Positions 1-8,740 are shown, counted from the first letter of the stretch. The stretch is 60,836 bases of DNA from Clostridia bacterium (GCA_017480115.1 JAFVBH010000055.1:1-60836); one strand, 5' to 3'. Numbers and translations: made by a program. The notes: generated by a model not told the origin, from the letters alone.

Positions 1-319
1 ATCTAAGCCAACATAGAGTATACTGTTCATTGTAAGGTCTCCTTCTTGTATGCGGTAATGCTGTATTTGTTTTTTACAACTAATCATTTTACAGATAAAT
101 CCACGATCCTACAAGAGGGGACCTTACATATTATCTACAAGATTGTGCGCCCATCTTCCTGCGCTAAATCAGAATTTATTGGCGTAAATGGAGTTCCGAC
201 CGAAGCGGCTATGCCGCGAGGGCTCTTTCCCGGAAATCCGCATAAGCCCCACAGACGCCTACCGGGCGTCCTTGCGAGTCCGCCGATTTACCGTATAACT
301 CTCGGGAGAACAGTGATCT
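1..319. other. intergenic region, no gene recognised
   Basis: I see no convincing gene here. An open frame covering 46-330 has no ribosome site and an unlikely composition. The second half is GC-rich and forms small hairpins: GCGGC/GCCGC near 205-220 and GACGCC/GGCGTC near 253-270. It may be the untranslated leader of the small gene that starts at 320, or the remnant of something cut by the window edge. Confidence 0.4.
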
Positions 320-589
320 ATGAAAAATGATAAAAATTTGTGCGACGACTGGCGCTTGACAAATCAAATGAATTATTTGTTCGGCGCTGTCTTGCAAAAA
401 TGTGTTTATAAGGAATTGGGAAACAGCGACCATGAACATTGCGAATTTTGCTGGGCAAAATTCGGTGTGCATGAGGATATGCTGCATGTCGGCTATTGTA
501 CACTTGACAGGTATCGGTGGATATGTCCGGAGTGCTACCATGATTTTAAGGACATGTTTCGCTGGAAACTGACTGAAATTTCCGAATAA
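320..589 (+). CDS. small CxxC-pair hypothetical protein
   Basis: This 89-residue protein has no function I can name. It carries two CxxC pairs, CEFC near residue 41 and CPEC near 73, with His residues nearby, which suggests a small zinc-ribbon fold. The acidic, aromatic composition (DHEHCEFCWAKF, YRWICPECYHDF) resembles a widespread uncharacterised clostridial family that I recall but cannot verify here. The ATG at 320 is preceded by GGGAGA. The gene stands alone, followed by a hairpin at 634-670. It is probably cytoplasmic. Confidence 0.6.
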   Translation: MKNDKNLCDDWRLTNQMNYLFGAVLQKCVYKELGNSDHEHCEFCWAKFGVHEDMLHVGYCTLDRYRWICPECYHDFKDMFRWKLTEISE

Positions 590-633
590 GGATTATTTGG
601 TATAAATCACTTTTATGCCAAACGATAAATTAA

Positions 634-670
634 ACATTATCGTCCGTTGTTTTTCAATGGGCGATAATGT
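634..670. terminator. convergent terminator hairpin
   Basis: ACATTATCG (634-642) pairs perfectly with CGATAATGT (662-670), and the stem can be extended by C/G pairs with one bulge. It lies between the plus-strand gene ending at 589 and the minus-strand gene ending at 711, and T-rich sequence follows it, so it may terminate in both directions. Confidence 0.45.
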
Positions 671-710
671 TGTTGTTACCTTCTTTAATTATGATTTAAT
701 TTATTGTGTT

Positions 711-1343
711 TTAAAACGGCGCGGGCAATTGAAACCGCAGGCGTTCTCCGTTCGGCGCGGGGAAGGACAATTCCCCCGCCCACAGATGCAGGAACGCCGC
801 CTTTTTGCCGCCGTATTTGCCGTCACCGACGATGGGGTGGGCGCGGGTCGCCATCTGCACGCGGATCTGATGAGTGCGTCCCGTCTCCAATCGTATGCGC
901 AGCAGGGAAGTGTCCGTTTTTGCTTCCGCGACGGCGTAGCGCAGGATCGCTTCTTTTACGCCCTTGCGCTTTTTCTTTACCGTGTAGGTTTTATTGCGCT
1001 GTCGGTCGTGGAACAGCAGGTCGGCGAGGGTCGCCTCCCGCGGTTCGGGCGCACCCTGTACCTCGGCGGTGTAAATTTTCTCAAAGCCGCCGTTTTGTAT
1101 TTGTTTTGATAAATACGCCGCCGCCTCTCGCGTGCGGGCAAAGACCATGACGCCGCCGGTCTCCCTGTCCAGCCGGTGGACAAGATAAACGTCGGCAGGT
1201 TCGTTCCGCTGCATAAAATACGCTTTTAACGCGGCGATCATGCCCGTATCCTCCGACACCATGCCGAAGGGCTTCACCGCTACAGCGATCTGCGCGTCGG
1301 CGTAAAGGACTGTAAAGCTCCCGTACATTTTATTAAAATTCAC
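711..1343 (-). CDS. RluA-family RNA pseudouridine synthase
   Basis: This 210-residue enzyme should convert specific uridines of rRNA or tRNA to pseudouridine in the cytoplasm. The diagnostic motif HRLDRETGG is present, with catalytic Asp at about residue 59. The conserved ETGRTHQIRVQM and GDGKYGG segments follow near residues 153-185. It lacks the N-terminal S4 domain found in RluC/RluD-type enzymes and is therefore a short, single-domain member. The exact RNA target cannot be read from the sequence. It stands divergent from the alcohol dehydrogenase at 1467. Confidence 0.88.
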   Translation of the reverse strand: MNFNKMYGSFTVLYADAQIAVAVKPFGMVSEDTGMIAALKAYFMQRNEPADVYLVHRLDRETGGVMVFARTREAAAYLSKQIQNGGFEKIYTAEVQGAPEPREATLADLLFHDRQRNKTYTVKKKRKGVKEAILRYAVAEAKTDTSLLRIRLETGRTHQIRVQMATRAHPIVGDGKYGGKKAAFLHLWAGELSFPAPNGERLRFQLPAPF

Positions 1344-1404
1344 CGCCTTGTGTTGCAGTTTGTGATTTCTTCATGTATAATGATTATGATTTGGCGTTGG
1401 AAGA

Positions 1405-1446
1405 ACGTCGCGCCGCAATCATTCATCTTTCATTATTCATTAAATC
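1405..1446. repeat. ATTCATT-type intergenic repeat fragment
   Basis: The segment ends in tandem variants of the word ATTCATT (ATTCATC, CATTATTCATTAA, about 1421-1443). The same words form the terminal arms of the small inverted-repeat elements at 27.8 kb and 34.3 kb. Only one arm is obvious here, so this is best read as a partial copy. It sits directly in front of the ribosome site of the gene at 1467. Confidence 0.4.
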
Positions 1447-1466
1447 CTGATTTGCTGAGGTTCCCC

Positions 1467-2573
1467 ATGAATATCAATCAATACATGCCCGTACGGGTCA
1501 TATCCGGTAAAAACGCGCTGGAAAAAGCGGCAGGGGAGATTGCCGTGCTGGGCGCGCGCTGTCTCATCGTGACCGGCGGCAGCGCTGCGCAGAAAAGCGG
1601 CGCGCTGGCGGATACGGTTGCGCTGTTGACGTCGCTGCACATCTCCTATGCGATCTTTGACCAGATCGGGCAGAACCCGCTGACCGCTGTTTGCTGCGCG
1701 GCAGGCGCAGCCGCCCGCGCCATGCAGGCGGATTTTCTGATCGGCATCGGCGGGGGATCGCCCCTTGACGCGACCAAAGCCGCCGCGTTATACGCGTCCA
1801 ATCCCGAAATTTCGGATAATGAAATTTACGCCCGGCGCGGGCAGATGCGTCCTCCGATTCCGTATGTGCTGATCGGCACCACGGCGGGCACGGGCAGCGA
1901 AGTCACCGGCGTTTCCGTGCTGACAAATACGGAAAACGGCAGAAAAAAGAGCATCTCCGGCGCGCTTTGCTATGCGAGGCTTGCGATCTGCGACCCGAAG
2001 TATACCGAATCCGCGCCCTACGGCGTGACGGTCAGCACTGCGCTGGACGCGTTTGCCCATGCGGCGGAAAGTTATTTATCCACCGCGTCCAACCGGCTGT
2101 CGGAGGGCTATGCGCTGCAGGCGCTGCCCATGGTCTGGAACGGATTAAAATTTATTTATGAAACGAAGAAAACGCCCGATGCGGCGCTGCGGGAACAGCT
2201 TTATTACGGGTCGATCTTTGCGGGGCTTGCCATCAATATCACGGGCACGCTGTTTCCCCATACGGTGGGGTATCTGCTGACCGAGCAGCGGGGCATTCCC
2301 CACGGCAGAGCGTGTACCGCGTTTGCGCCCGCCCTGTTTGATATTTATGAGCGACGGGCGTCGGACAAGCTGCAAACGCTGCTGCGGCGTCTGGATACCG
2401 AGAAAGAGACGCTGCTTGCGGTGATCGACGCGCTGACCGACGTGCATGTATCGTTCACCCCGGAAGAACTGTCTGCGGAACAGGCGCGCTTTACGGGAAA
2501 AATCAATAATTTCCTGCGTACGCCCGGCGGTTTTACCGCTGCGGACGCGCTTGCCGCCCTTGCGGCGCTTTGA
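1467..2573 (+). CDS. iron-containing alcohol dehydrogenase
   Basis: This 368-residue type III (iron) NAD(P)-dependent alcohol dehydrogenase would interconvert an aldehyde or ketone and an alcohol. The N-terminal Rossmann half carries GIGGGSPLDATK, and TAGTGSEV follows. Metal-ligand positions are visible in ALDAFAHAAESYL and in FPHTVGYLL...IPHGRA. I chose ATG 1467 because TGAGG lies just upstream; the frame stays open back to 1350 but that part is repeat sequence and not family-like. The substrate is unknown. A second Fe-ADH of a different subfamily lies at 52647-53783. Confidence 0.85.
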   Translation: MNINQYMPVRVISGKNALEKAAGEIAVLGARCLIVTGGSAAQKSGALADTVALLTSLHISYAIFDQIGQNPLTAVCCAAGAAARAMQADFLIGIGGGSPLDATKAAALYASNPEISDNEIYARRGQMRPPIPYVLIGTTAGTGSEVTGVSVLTNTENGRKKSISGALCYARLAICDPKYTESAPYGVTVSTALDAFAHAAESYLSTASNRLSEGYALQALPMVWNGLKFIYETKKTPDAALREQLYYGSIFAGLAINITGTLFPHTVGYLLTEQRGIPHGRACTAFAPALFDIYERRASDKLQTLLRRLDTEKETLLAVIDALTDVHVSFTPEELSAEQARFTGKINNFLRTPGGFTAADALAALAAL

Positions 2574-2585
2574 CCGTATGTAAAT

Positions 2586-3287
2586 TCAGCGGTTTTTATA
2601 CAGCTTTTCGCCGGTGACGGCGTCGAGAATATCGGTAAATACCGCAGTCTCCAGCGCGGACACCTGCTTGTCCTTGTGCATGCTTCCGAAGTACCACTTC
2701 TTATAATTACATAGCTTGCTGATCTCGTCAAAATAGGAGTTCAGCGCCGTAAAGCGCAGCTCGCTTTCGTCGGAAAGGCTTAAAAACTGCTTGGTTTTCA
2801 GCGTCGGCTCGTGGGTAAAGATCAGATCTACGTCAAAATGGTTCTTTTCCAGATTGGCAAGCCCGTGATATAATTCCTCACGGGAGGGCATTTCGTCCCG
2901 CGTCCATTTTTCGGAACCGGCGCGCATCTCCATATCGGGGCTTTCGCCGCCGCCCATGACAAAGACCTTTTTGCCTTCCATATGATAGATTTCCCCGCGC
3001 ATCAGGTAATGCAGATTGCCGGAGATTTTTCGGGCGCGGCCGTATTTCCAAGTCTCTTCCGTATAGCCGTGCAGCAGCTCGAAATTCTCATGTGTGCCGT
3101 CGATAAAGCAGATGTTATATTTGCGGCTGCCCAGCTCCTTCAGCAGCTTTTCCTCTTTGGGGCTGCCGTCCCAGATAAAGCCGAAATCACCGCAGATGAT
3201 CAGCGTATCGTTCTCCCGCAGGCGGGAAAGGGCAGCGGCGGACAATCGCCGCGGATCGCCGTGGGTATCGCCGGTGACGTATATCAT
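2586..3287 (-). CDS. metallophosphoesterase
   Basis: This 233-residue calcineurin-like phosphoesterase has the metal-binding motifs in order: GDTHGD at residues 6-11, GDFG near 33, GTHEN near 63, FTHEP near 158 and a terminal GSMHKDK near 202. These predict a dinuclear metal centre hydrolysing phosphomonoesters or diesters. The substrate cannot be inferred. It is a cytoplasmic protein with no signal peptide, and it is divergent from the carboxypeptidase homologue at 3354. Confidence 0.85.
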   Translation of the reverse strand: MIYVTGDTHGDPRRLSAAALSRLRENDTLIICGDFGFIWDGSPKEEKLLKELGSRKYNICFIDGTHENFELLHGYTEETWKYGRARKISGNLHYLMRGEIYHMEGKKVFVMGGGESPDMEMRAGSEKWTRDEMPSREELYHGLANLEKNHFDVDLIFTHEPTLKTKQFLSLSDESELRFTALNSYFDEISKLCNYKKWYFGSMHKDKQVSALETAVFTDILDAVTGEKLYKNR

Positions 3288-3353
3288 ATGGATTCTCCTT
3301 GCTGTTTGTTGAATAATACTTTTCTATAATACCACTTCCCGGAGGGGTTGTCT

Positions 3354-4715
3354 ATGAAAAAAATCGTAATTTTTCTTTTGATTTTGCTATTTGCTTGCAG
3401 CCTGCCGGTGGCGGCGTGGGCGCAGCCCCTGTATAATTCCGAGCTGGAGGTCAACTCCGAGATCCTATACCTGAAAAGTATGGACGACGGCACTGTGATT
3501 TTCAGCCAAAACGCGGACATGCCCTGTCAGCCGGCGGGACTGCTGAATATCGTCGCCGCGATGATCGTGCTGAATAATGTGCCCGATCCCGAAACACAGA
3601 CCTTTACCGTGCCGGAGAACATCAACAGTATTCTGGCGGGCACCGACAGCGCCGTCATGCTCTTTAAGGGCGGCGACAAAATTCGGGTGATCGATCTGCT
3701 GTACTGCATTCTGATCCGCTCCGCCGCAGACGCGTCTATGACCCTTGCTTACGGCGTTGCCGGGTCTGAGGAGGAATTTGTCCGCATGATGAACGAATAT
3801 GTAAGGGAGCTGGGCTGCGGCAGTACGAATTTCGTCAACGTCACCGGGCTTGACGCAGACGGGCAATATACCACTGCTGCGGACATGGCGATCATTATGC
3901 AGAAAGCGGCGGAAAGCAAGACGTTTCGTGAAATCAGCACGCAGGGCACCTATGATTTTCCTGCCACGGAAAAGGACAGCGAGCGTCGCGTGTATACGAC
4001 GAATTTGATGCTGCAAAGCGGGTATCCTTCTTATTATTACCGCTATCTGACCGCCGCGAAATCCGGCGCGACCGAGGGCGCGGGCAGATGCGTCGCGGTC
4101 ACCGCCGCGCGGGACGGGTATTCCTATGTCGCCGTGGTGATGAAGGGCGCTTATGTGGATACGAATAACGACGGCAATAAGGAAAATTACGCTTTTATCG
4201 ATTGTAAACAGATGCTTTCATGGACATTTTCCAATATCAAGCTGCGCACCGTTACCAATGAGACGCAGACCGTCGCGGAGCTGCCGGTCAAGTACTCGTT
4301 CAAGACCGATCATATCCGGCTGGTGCCCGCCGAGCGGCTGTCGGTGCTGCTGCCCGACACTGCGGATACGGAAAGCGTGGTCTTTCATGTGCTGGCGGAG
4401 GATACAAAAACCGAGCTGACCGCGCCCGTAAAAAAAGGCGAACCGGTCGGCAAAGCGGAGGTGCTGTACGGCGAGCAGGTGATCGCCACGGTGGGACTTG
4501 TCGCAGCGGAGGATATTCCCTTTGATCTGCCGGGCTTTGCCGCAGGATTGCTGAAGGATATTTTTACGTCCCCCGCCGTGATCGTTATCCTGCTGATCAT
4601 CATTGCCGTGGGCGTTGTGTATTTTGCGCTGGGCGTCAGATATGATAAAAAGCTGGGAAGATTCCGCATCATGCGGGGCGGAAAAACGGCGGAAAAAACA
4701 ACAGACAGGGAGTGA
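3354..4715 (+). CDS. D-Ala-D-Ala carboxypeptidase-like pseudoenzyme
   Basis: This 453-residue secreted, membrane-anchored protein belongs by fold to the DacA/DacF (peptidase S11, PBP5) family, which trims cell-wall peptide stems. It has a signal peptide (1-25), the S11 domain (about 30-290), a beta-rich C-terminal domain and a C-terminal membrane helix near 405-430. The catalytic SxxK motif reads PAGLLNI: Ser is Gly62 and Lys is Asn65. The SxN motif reads SAA (123-125). Only KSG (236-238) survives. The frame is otherwise intact, so it looks like a conserved non-enzymatic homologue rather than a decaying gene. Start 3354 follows GGAGGGG. It is translationally linked to the gene at 4721. Confidence 0.85.
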   Translation: MKKIVIFLLILLFACSLPVAAWAQPLYNSELEVNSEILYLKSMDDGTVIFSQNADMPCQPAGLLNIVAAMIVLNNVPDPETQTFTVPENINSILAGTDSAVMLFKGGDKIRVIDLLYCILIRSAADASMTLAYGVAGSEEEFVRMMNEYVRELGCGSTNFVNVTGLDADGQYTTAADMAIIMQKAAESKTFREISTQGTYDFPATEKDSERRVYTTNLMLQSGYPSYYYRYLTAAKSGATEGAGRCVAVTAARDGYSYVAVVMKGAYVDTNNDGNKENYAFIDCKQMLSWTFSNIKLRTVTNETQTVAELPVKYSFKTDHIRLVPAERLSVLLPDTADTESVVFHVLAEDTKTELTAPVKKGEPVGKAEVLYGEQVIATVGLVAAEDIPFDLPGFAAGLLKDIFTSPAVIVILLIIIAVGVVYFALGVRYDKKLGRFRIMRGGKTAEKTTDRE

Positions 4716-4720
4716 AAACC

Positions 4721-6499
4721 ATGCAGAAGCTTGCTTATCGTCTGAAAGCGCTCGGCTGTACGCCTCAGGTATTGCTCATGCGGCTGATCAGCGCGTTCTT
4801 TCTGACCTCCGCGGTGTTTCTGCTGGCAGGCGAGCAGCCGTCCGACAGCGCGGAGTTTGTCGCAAATGTCGAGTTATGGAGTTTGATTTTATTCCTGCTG
4901 GCGGGCGTCGTCCTGCAAAGCATTGTATTTTATTTCGTGAAAAATATTCGCGCGGAAAAAACGGTACTGTTGGTTTTTAGCCTGTTTTATGCTTGTACCG
5001 CGCTGTACAATACGAACGATACCTATTTGTTCCTAGCGCTTTGCGCCGTGGAGGCGGCGGTGGCGGTCTATTGCTGCACCGGCGAGGCGATACGGCTGAT
5101 CAAAAATAATAAATTCATCACCGTCGGCGTTTACGCGGCGCTGGCGGCGGTGTTCTCCGTCTTTGTCGGCGGACTGACCGCACTGCGATATAAAATGTAT
5201 ATCGCGCCTTGCTTTGATTTCGGTATTTTCGCGCAGATGTTCGAGTCTATGCGCAAGACCGGCTTGCCCATGACCACCTGTGAGCGTGATCTGCCGCTGT
5301 CCCATTTCTCGGTGCATCTGTCCTTTATTTATTATCTGATCCTGCCGTTTTACTATATTTTTTCCAATCCGGCGTTCCTCAATATCGCGCAGGCGGTTAT
5401 TTTGGCAAGCGGGCTGCTCCCGCTGTATCTGATCTGTAAAAAGAAAGGTCTGTCCAACGGCGTCACGCTGGCGGTTGGGGTGATTTATACGTTCTATCCC
5501 GCCCTGAGCGCCGGTTGTTTTTATGATATTCATGAAAATTGTTTTTTAACGCCGCTGCTGCTGTGGCTGCTGTATGCCATCGACGTTGACAGTACGGCGG
5601 GGCTGATCCTGTCGGCGATCGCGATATGCGCCGTCAAGGAGGACGCGCCCGTATATGTGATGTTCGTCTGCATTTATATGTTCTTTGCCAAGAAAAAAAT
5701 ATTAAAGCCCGCGCTGCTTTTGCTATGCACCGTCGGGTATTTCCTCGCCGCAGTCAAGTATCTGGATACCTACGGCGACGGCGCGATGCTGTACCGATAT
5801 TCCAATCTCGGCGGCAGTCTGCAGAGTATTCTGAAAAATGTCATCGTCAATCCGGGGTATGTGTTCAGCCAGTGTCTGGACGGCGAAAAGCTGGAGTTTG
5901 CGCTGAAAATGCTGCTGCCGCTGGGCTTTCTGCCGCTGATCAGCCGAAAGCTGTATAATTATATCCTGCTGGGACCCTTTATGCTGATTAATCTGATGTC
6001 CTATTATCCCTACCAGCACTCCTTGGATTTTCAATATAATTTCGGCGCCGCCGCCTTGCTTCTATATTTGACGGCGGACAACATCTCCATGCTGAAAATC
6101 GACGTTCGGCGGGTCGTCGCCGTGCTGTGCGCCGCCGCGTCGTTGCTGGGGACATTTACCTTTGTCAGCGGAAAAATGTCCTATATCAATTATTATCGCA
6201 TGACCGCCGACGACTGCGCGCGGATCGATGAGGTGGTGGAGCTGGTGCCCGCGGACGCGACGGTCTCCGCGAGTACGTTCATTCTGCCGCACTTGGCGTC
6301 GCACGAGGTGCTGTATCAGATCAACGGCAGCAATTATGAGACGGCGGGCAGAACGGAATACGCGGTGCTGGACCTGCGATATGCGGAGTTTGCCGATCTT
6401 TACCCGCTGTATATTGAGGCGGGTTACGAGGTCGTCGAATATATCGAGGGCGCCGCCGCGCTGCTGCGCTGCCCGTTTTATGCCGGCATCGCGGACTGA
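4721..6499 (+). CDS. DUF2079 polytopic membrane protein
   Basis: This integral membrane protein of about 592 residues has around a dozen hydrophobic helices. The conserved DUF2079 region FDFGIFAQMFES...HFSVHLSFIYYL...YDIHENCFLTPLLLW lies near residues 165-295. DUF2079 proteins resemble GT-C type lipid-linked glycosyltransferases, but activity is unproven. The ATG at 4721 has AGGGAG eight bases upstream; a GTG at 4712 overlaps the preceding stop and is less likely. The tight coupling to the pseudo-carboxypeptidase suggests a shared envelope role (inference). Confidence 0.8.
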   Translation: MQKLAYRLKALGCTPQVLLMRLISAFFLTSAVFLLAGEQPSDSAEFVANVELWSLILFLLAGVVLQSIVFYFVKNIRAEKTVLLVFSLFYACTALYNTNDTYLFLALCAVEAAVAVYCCTGEAIRLIKNNKFITVGVYAALAAVFSVFVGGLTALRYKMYIAPCFDFGIFAQMFESMRKTGLPMTTCERDLPLSHFSVHLSFIYYLILPFYYIFSNPAFLNIAQAVILASGLLPLYLICKKKGLSNGVTLAVGVIYTFYPALSAGCFYDIHENCFLTPLLLWLLYAIDVDSTAGLILSAIAICAVKEDAPVYVMFVCIYMFFAKKKILKPALLLLCTVGYFLAAVKYLDTYGDGAMLYRYSNLGGSLQSILKNVIVNPGYVFSQCLDGEKLEFALKMLLPLGFLPLISRKLYNYILLGPFMLINLMSYYPYQHSLDFQYNFGAAALLLYLTADNISMLKIDVRRVVAVLCAAASLLGTFTFVSGKMSYINYYRMTADDCARIDEVVELVPADATVSASTFILPHLASHEVLYQINGSNYETAGRTEYAVLDLRYAEFADLYPLYIEAGYEVVEYIEGAAALLRCPFYAGIAD

Positions 6500-6615
6500 A
6501 ACGCGCATGCCGCCGCAGAGCGTAACCGCCGCGACTGAAAACGTCAATCGCCGTCAGAGAAAAGGCCACGTGACCAAACCACACTTGCGCTGTTACCCTT
6601 GCCCAAAACGCGCGC

Positions 6616-6644
6616 TTGACAAACGGTTTGTTTTGTAATATAAT
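6616..6644 (+). promoter_or_regulatory. consensus sigma-70 promoter for the tRNA-Leu locus
   Basis: TTGACA (6616-6621) and TATAAT (6639-6644) are separated by 17 bases, a perfect consensus. Transcription would start just ahead of the truncated tRNA-Leu and continue to the intact copy. Confidence 0.85.
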
Positions 6645-6668
6645 CATTCTGTTATATATGTTATATGT

Positions 6669-6710
6669 GCCGATGTGGCGGAATAGGCAGACGCCCGGGA
6701 CTTAAAATCC
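6669..6710 (+). pseudogene. 5' half of a tRNA-Leu(TAA), truncated after the anticodon loop
   Basis: The acceptor 5' strand GCCGATG, a normal D arm and the anticodon loop CTTAAAA are present, but the 3' strand of the anticodon stem breaks off after TCC. No variable arm, T arm or matching CATCGGC acceptor strand follows. Twenty-five bases after AAATCC comes CCGAAACCCCTTGA, which leads into a short CCTT/AAGG hairpin and a T run. The acceptor differs from the intact tRNA downstream, so it is the remnant of a separate isoacceptor gene and not a simple duplication. Confidence 0.7.
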
Positions 6711-6850
6711 TTTATTCAATTTTCCGTTCGGAACACCGAAACCCCTTGATATATAAGGCTTTTTGCTTTTTCAAAAATCGCCGTTTTCGTCAAGTGATCT
6801 CCATTTTGACCTCCGTTTTCCGAAAAACTTCTTTTTACAATCAAATACCT

Positions 6851-6937
6851 GCTGGTGTGGCGGAATTGGCAGACGCCCGAGACTTAAAATCTCGTTCAAG
6901 CAATTGAGTACCGGTTCGATCCCGGTCACCAGCACCA
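6851..6937 (+). tRNA. tRNA-Leu (anticodon TAA)
   Basis: This is a complete class II tRNA. The acceptor stem is GCTGGTG/CACCAGC, the anticodon stem is CGAGA/TCTCG with loop CTTAAAA, and there is a long variable arm, a T arm with GGTTCGATCC and an encoded CCA at 6935-6937. It is the probable integration site of the mobile element whose integrase lies immediately downstream. Confidence 0.93.
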
Positions 6938-6943
6938 CAGCCC

Positions 6944-6985
6944 AAGCCCCGAATTCGTTGATACAGAACGGATTTTGGGGCTTTT
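6944..6985 (+). terminator. terminator after tRNA-Leu
   Basis: AAGCCCC (6944-6950) pairs with GGGGCTT (6977-6983), followed by TT. It lies just past the tRNA and could end the tRNA transcript and also the convergent integrase transcript. Confidence 0.6.
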
Positions 6986-7145
6986 GACGTCCGAATATCC
7001 TATGCGGTAAACCCTGCTCGAAAATCCGATTTTCGGCATATTTCCGAAAAACGGCGGTCACAGCCGATCCCGAAAAGCCTTACGGCGCAAGGCTTTCCAG
7101 ACCCGTGAATGAACTTTGGAGGTCTTTTCCCTGACCTCCCGGCGC

Positions 7146-8333
7146 TTATCCGTTTAAAACGCCGAGGATCGCGTTTGCGGAATTGATCTTTGAATCGAAA
7201 TCCAGATGCGTATAAATGTTGGACGTGGTGGAAATATCGCTGTGCCCCAACCACATCTGAATATCCTTCAGCGGCACGCCCTCGTGATACAACAGCGTTG
7301 CGCAGGAGTGCCGCAGATCGTGAAAGCGGATGCGACGCAGACCGTTCTTTTCCAAAAACACCGGGAAATGCGTCGTCAGATATTCGGGCTTCATCAATTG
7401 CCCCAATTGATTGACGTATACATACTCCAAATATTCCTTGGAATAAGAATTTCCGCAGAGGTCTTTGAACGCCTCCTGCGCTTTTTTCATTTTCAGCAGC
7501 AATTCCTCGATAGGCGGCACCAACGGTAATGTGCGCAGGCTGGATTTTGTTTTTGCCGTATTCTTTTTGACAAGAATTTGCTTGCCGTCCACATTCGCGG
7601 CGGTTACTACGCTCTTGATCGCAATCGTTTTGTTTTCAAAGTCCACAGCGTTCCATTTCAACCCTACCACCTCTTCGCGCCGAAGCCCGTAGAAAGCCGC
7701 CATGATGACACCGAATTCCAGCGGATTGCCGCGCACCTTTTCAAACAAAACCTCAAGCTCCTTCCGGTTGTACGGCTCCGATTCAAAGGTGTTTTTCTTC
7801 GGGCGGCTAACACGGTCGGCGGGGTTAAAATCCAACAGCCCAATTTGAAACGCATATTGCAGCGCCTTGCGAATATTCGCATGACGGTGAATGACCGTGT
7901 TTGTGGTGAGATGATTCACATTGATTTCGTAGGTGTAATAATCCTGAATCATCTTCGGCGTCAGATCGACAAGCCGCAGCTTCGGATAATTCTCGTCAAA
8001 ATAGGGGATGATTTTCTTTTTGACCGATGTCTGATACGCCGAGAATGTGGTGACCTCCACGCTTGACCGCATCATGTCCAGCCAATCGCTGAGAAATGCG
8101 GTAAACATGATGGTTCCTTTCTGCATTGCCAGCGTATCGGGATCGCCCCGGTCAAGCTGTTTCTGAAGCTCCTGTCTTGCTTCGAGCAAAAGCTTTTCCG
8201 CTTTCTTTTTGTTCCCCTTTTCGACGGGAATGCCCGTAGAACGGAGAACGCTCTTTTTCTTTCCGTGCGCATCGGTATAACTCATGGAGAGATACCAAAT
8301 GCTGTTTCTGTTTCTGAGATGTCCTGCTACCAT
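7146..8333 (-). CDS. tyrosine recombinase (phage/ICE-type integrase)
   Basis: This 395-residue site-specific recombinase of the mobile element would integrate and excise it at the tRNA-Leu gene. It has an N-terminal arm-binding domain, a core-binding SAM-like domain (about 65-170) and a catalytic domain with the expected residues: Arg in YGLRREE, HDLRH, LGH and the nucleophile Tyr in SNIYTHL near the C terminus. The ATG at 8333 has AAAGGAG upstream. The gene points toward the tRNA, and its last codon lies about 210 bases from the tRNA end. Confidence 0.93.
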   Translation of the reverse strand: MVAGHLRNRNSIWYLSMSYTDAHGKKKSVLRSTGIPVEKGNKKKAEKLLLEARQELQKQLDRGDPDTLAMQKGTIMFTAFLSDWLDMMRSSVEVTTFSAYQTSVKKKIIPYFDENYPKLRLVDLTPKMIQDYYTYEINVNHLTTNTVIHRHANIRKALQYAFQIGLLDFNPADRVSRPKKNTFESEPYNRKELEVLFEKVRGNPLEFGVIMAAFYGLRREEVVGLKWNAVDFENKTIAIKSVVTAANVDGKQILVKKNTAKTKSSLRTLPLVPPIEELLLKMKKAQEAFKDLCGNSYSKEYLEYVYVNQLGQLMKPEYLTTHFPVFLEKNGLRRIRFHDLRHSCATLLYHEGVPLKDIQMWLGHSDISTTSNIYTHLDFDSKINSANAILGVLNG

Positions 8334-8440
8334 TTTTAACTCCTTTCGTGTAGCGTATATCCATCTGCCGTCAACGCGGATATTCTATCATATAATACCC
8401 GCGTTCGGCAAATGTGCGGCGATGTTTTGCGCAAAAGATT

Positions 8441-8659
8441 TTACGCTTCCGCCGTCGATAAATAGTCAAGCACATAGGGCTTGGGGATCAGATACCGCTT
8501 GCCGACGTATATGCTTTTGATTACCCCGGATTTCAGCAGACGGTACGCGGTTTTATCGCTGATACCGCCCAGCATTTCGCATAACTGCGGCACGTTCACC
8601 ACATCCGGGTACTCGGTAAACATGACCTTGTATAATGATTTAAATTCGGATTTATTCAA
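8441..8659 (-). CDS. excisionase-like helix-turn-helix protein
   Basis: This 72-residue DNA-binding protein has a MerR/excisionase-type helix-turn-helix (VPQLCEMLGGISDKTAYRLLKSG) and a basic wing (YVGKRYLIPK). Such proteins sit beside tyrosine integrases and bias recombination toward excision. The start is a TTG at 8659 with GGAGGTT five bases upstream. The leader can fold so that this ribosome site is hidden (see the regulatory entry at 8660-8740). It lies between parB and int on the same strand. Confidence 0.8.
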   Translation of the reverse strand: MNKSEFKSLYKVMFTEYPDVVNVPQLCEMLGGISDKTAYRLLKSGVIKSIYVGKRYLIPKPYVLDYLSTAEA

Positions 8660-8740
8660 TTTTTAACCTCCATATTCTTTAAAACACGGAGGTTATGGCT
8701 CTGTGTATTGTTAAAGTAGAATGATTCCACCATAACCTTC
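8660..8740 (-). promoter_or_regulatory. three-segment leader of xis with alternative pairing
   Basis: On the minus-strand transcript, segment A GGTTATGG (8737-8730) can pair with segment B CCATAACC (8698-8691). Segment B, extended as TAACCTCC, can instead pair over 8 bp with segment C GGAGGTTA (8671-8664), which is the Shine-Dalgarno of xis. The two pairings exclude each other, giving a possible on/off translation switch. The same A-B-C order recurs in front of parB. Confidence 0.5.

Noticed and set aside
46..330. 94-codon plus-strand frame at the window start
   Set aside because: No ribosome site, overlaps the next gene and structured DNA, and the composition is not protein-like.
615..1150. 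Plus-strand frames opposite the pseudouridine synthase
   Set aside because: Shadows of the minus-strand RluA-type gene.
6669..6936. Group I intron interrupting tRNA-Leu(TAA)
   Set aside because: The upstream 5' half has an acceptor strand that does not match the downstream 3' half, no intron core is visible in 140 bases, and the downstream tRNA is complete by itself.
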